From: Firmicutes bacterium UBA1065
GTDB taxonomy: Bacteria > Bacillota > Clostridia > Tissierellales > Sedimentibacteraceae
Assembly: GCA_002316225.1 (NCBI GenBank)
Contig: DCDC01000108.1
Coordinates: 1 to 6,820 of the forward strand
Length of the DNA: 6,820 nucleotides
Direction: 5' to 3'
The stretch's first letter is position 1, and every line of letters begins with the position of its first letter. A model generated the notes under the pieces. It was not told the DNA's origin, made no database searches, and was given only the letters and a program-made list of their open reading frames with translations. Shown here in pieces: positions 6,055 to 6,820 of the stretch. Both the position numbers and the translations under genes were made by a program.

Positions 6055-6450
6055 TTATTCTTCGTATTCGTCTTCGTCCTCATCAAAGAGTTCTTCCATG
6101 TCTGCTTCTTCTAAGATTTCGTCAAAGGCTTTTGTAACTGCCTCGTACTCTTTGTCGGATTCTATGCTCAACAACTGAATACCGTCATTATTTTCTTTAA
6201 ATTCGTAAAGGAATACTTCTCCCTCTTCTTCACGGCCGTCCAGGGGCAGCAAGGCTATATAATCCTTTTCGTCAACGGGGAAAATTGCTATAATCGCGCA
6301 ATCAACTTCAGTTCCGTCTTCCAATGTGATTGTCATTATTTCTTCATCATGGTCTGAGCATCCGCATCCGCATTCATCGTCAAATTCATCGTAATCGCAG
6401 CCGCAATCTGCATCTTCGCAACCGCAGCCGAATAATTCTTTATCATCCAT
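6055..6450 (-). CDS. DUF1292 protein with cysteine-rich acidic N-terminus
   Basis: The 131-residue protein has a DUF1292 core at about 37-110: EIMTITLEDGTEVDCAIIAIF, then YIALLPLDG (64-72) and EVFLYEF (78-84), a small beta-rich domain of unknown function common in Firmicutes (YrzB-like). Ahead of it is a short segment with C9, C11, C16, C18, C27, C29 and C31, arranged as CGC, CGC and CGCGC among Asp/Glu, followed by H34; this looks like a metal- or cluster-binding tail. A further cysteine (C51) is in the core. The C-terminus (111-131) is a very acidic tail. There is no signal peptide or membrane segment, so it should be cytosolic. AAGGA (6461-6465) lies ten bases before the ATG, which is somewhat far but usable. 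The gene is monocistronic and converges on marR. Function is unknown; the family is known, the metal binding is inference. Confidence 0.87.
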   Translation of the reverse strand: MDDKELFGCGCEDADCGCDYDEFDDECGCGCSDHDEEIMTITLEDGTEVDCAIIAIFPVDEKDYIALLPLDGREEEGEVFLYEFKENNDGIQLLSIESDKEYEAVTKAFDEILEEADMEELFDEDEDEYEE

Positions 6451-6472
6451 ACTTTTTACATCCTTACAATTT

Positions 6473-6496
6473 ATTTATCCATAGTCATGGATAAAT
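6473..6496. promoter_or_regulatory. Palindrome at the DUF1292 transcription start (operator or leader hairpin)
   Basis: Two perfect 10-base arms, atttatccat (6473-6482) and atggataaat (6487-6496), flank the four bases agtc. The element covers the predicted start of transcription and ends 8 bases before the Shine-Dalgarno site. It could be a repressor site, for example for the nearby MarR protein, or a 5'-end hairpin that stabilises the mRNA. Confidence 0.55.
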
Positions 6497-6498
6497 CA

Positions 6499-6527
6499 AC
6501 TTTAACAGATGAGAACATAAAATGCAA
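6499..6527 (-). promoter_or_regulatory. Candidate promoter of the DUF1292 gene
   Basis: On the minus strand TTGCAT (6522-6527) and TAAAGT (6499-6504) are 17 bases apart, with TG plus one base before the -10 as in extended promoters. The start would be near 6492. A second reading, TTGATT (6494-6499) with TAAATA (6472-6477) at 16 bases, would start only at the Shine-Dalgarno site and is less likely. Confidence 0.45.
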
Positions 6528-6551
6528 TAATTATTTAATAAAAATTACCTC

Positions 6552-6580
6552 TTTACAGGGTTAAATATTTGCGTTATAAT
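6552..6580 (+). promoter_or_regulatory. Promoter of tRNA-Pro
   Basis: TTTACA (6552-6557) and a perfect TATAAT (6575-6580) are exactly 17 bases apart. The start would be near 6587, six bases before the mature tRNA, a common arrangement for single tRNA genes. It is divergent from the DUF1292 promoter, with 24 bases between the two -35 boxes. Confidence 0.82.
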
Positions 6581-6592
6581 TTAATGTGTTGT

Positions 6593-6666
6593 CGGGATGT
6601 GGCGCAGTTTGGTAGCGCACTAGCATGGGGTGTTAGGGGCCGCAGGTTCAAATCCTGTCATCCCGA
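6593..6666 (+). tRNA. tRNA-Pro, anticodon GGG
   Basis: The 74-base gene folds as a full cloverleaf: acceptor CGGGATG/CATCCCG (6593-6599 with 6659-6665), D stem GCGC/GCGC (6602-6605, 6615-6618), anticodon stem CTAGC/GTTAG (6620-6624, 6632-6636) with loop ATGGGGT, variable loop GGGCC, and T stem GCAGG/CCTGT with loop TTCAAAT. The anticodon GGG is at 6627-6629 and reads CCC and CCU. C1-G72, A73, G35 and G36 are proline identity elements. The 3' CCA is not encoded and must be added by tRNA nucleotidyltransferase. The anticodon stem has one G-T pair and the T stem another; nothing suggests a pseudogene. Confidence 0.95.
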
Positions 6667-6675
6667 TAATATTAA

Positions 6676-6694
6676 AGGGAACCAAAGGTTCCCT
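6676..6694 (+). other. Hairpin between tRNA-Pro and its terminator
   Basis: A perfect 8-bp stem, agggaacc/ggttccct, closes a loop of three A residues, ten bases after the tRNA end. There is no T run, so it is not itself an intrinsic terminator. It may protect or position the 3' trailer for processing. Confidence 0.5.
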
Positions 6695-6706
6695 CAGACT
6701 ATTGAC

Positions 6707-6736
6707 AAACCCGCTATTTAGCGGGTTTTCATTTTA
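6707..6736 (+). terminator. Intrinsic terminator of tRNA-Pro
   Basis: The GC-rich stem aaacccgc (6707-6714) and gcgggttt (6721-6728) closes a 6-base loop and runs into TTTTCATTTT. This is a strong plus-strand intrinsic terminator and shows that the tRNA is transcribed alone. Confidence 0.9.
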
Positions 6737-6820
6737 TGTATTAAATGAATTAATCCTATACATATGATGATTTAGCAAAAAATCAATATTTTATTGATAT
6801 TGCAACAAAAATTCAAATAA

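Noticed and set aside
6702..6707. Perfect TTGACA after tRNA-Pro as a -35 box
   Set aside because: The bases 17 positions downstream lie in the terminator (gttttc) and there is no -10; the box is part of the spacer before the terminator stem.
6737..6820. Possible gene start or promoter at the right edge, with the small inverted repeat atcaata/tattgat (6782-6798)
   Set aside because: The DNA is very AT-rich, the 7-base arms are weak, and no start codon with a ribosome site is visible before the window ends.

Overview
The window reads as chromosomal DNA of a low-to-moderate GC Gram-positive anaerobe, most likely a member of the Clostridia in the broad sense. The evidence is the gene content (a clostridial-type 3D-domain protein, a DUF1292 protein, FtsH with a MarR regulator, a PdxK/PdxY-type kinase), the strong purine-rich Shine-Dalgarno sites and the sigma-A-type promoters. 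I cannot name a genus. There is no transposase, phage gene, CRISPR array or obvious island; this is mostly housekeeping DNA with some uncommon details.

Layout, left to right. 1-542 (minus) is the N-terminal 180 codons of a membrane-anchored 3D-domain protein, cut by the window edge. 543-887 has no gene. It holds the promoter and about 140 nt of leader for the 3D gene, and the terminator of the next gene. 888-1757 (minus) is a pyridoxal/pyridoxamine kinase for vitamin B6 salvage. 1758-1927 holds its probable promoter and a perfect 24-bp palindrome. 1928-3418 (minus) is an IMP dehydrogenase (guanine nucleotide synthesis) that resembles the enzyme of the protist Tritrichomonas foetus closely. 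3419-3751 is a divergent, AT-rich control region with a 60-bp nested palindromic repeat, a guaB promoter candidate and an extended -10 promoter for ftsH. 3752-5569 (plus) is FtsH, a membrane AAA+ zinc protease, followed after 7 bases by a MarR-family regulator (5577-6032, plus). A perfect 12-bp stem overlapping the marR stop codon lies between this operon and the convergent DUF1292 gene (6055-6450, minus), which has an unusual cysteine-rich acidic N-terminus. 6451-6592 holds two divergent promoters, one for DUF1292 and one for tRNA-Pro(GGG) at 6593-6666. The tRNA is followed by a hairpin and a good intrinsic terminator. 6737-6820 is AT-rich and I see no gene in it.

The genes form separate transcription units and not one pathway. 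The one clear operon is ftsH-marR, where the regulator could control the protease or respond to membrane stress; that is inference. I found no convincing new multi-gene system. The points most worth a second look are the Tritrichomonas-type GuaB, the nested palindromic repeat in the guaB leader, the palindromes placed on transcription starts, the ftsH-marR pairing and the cysteine cluster on the DUF1292 protein.
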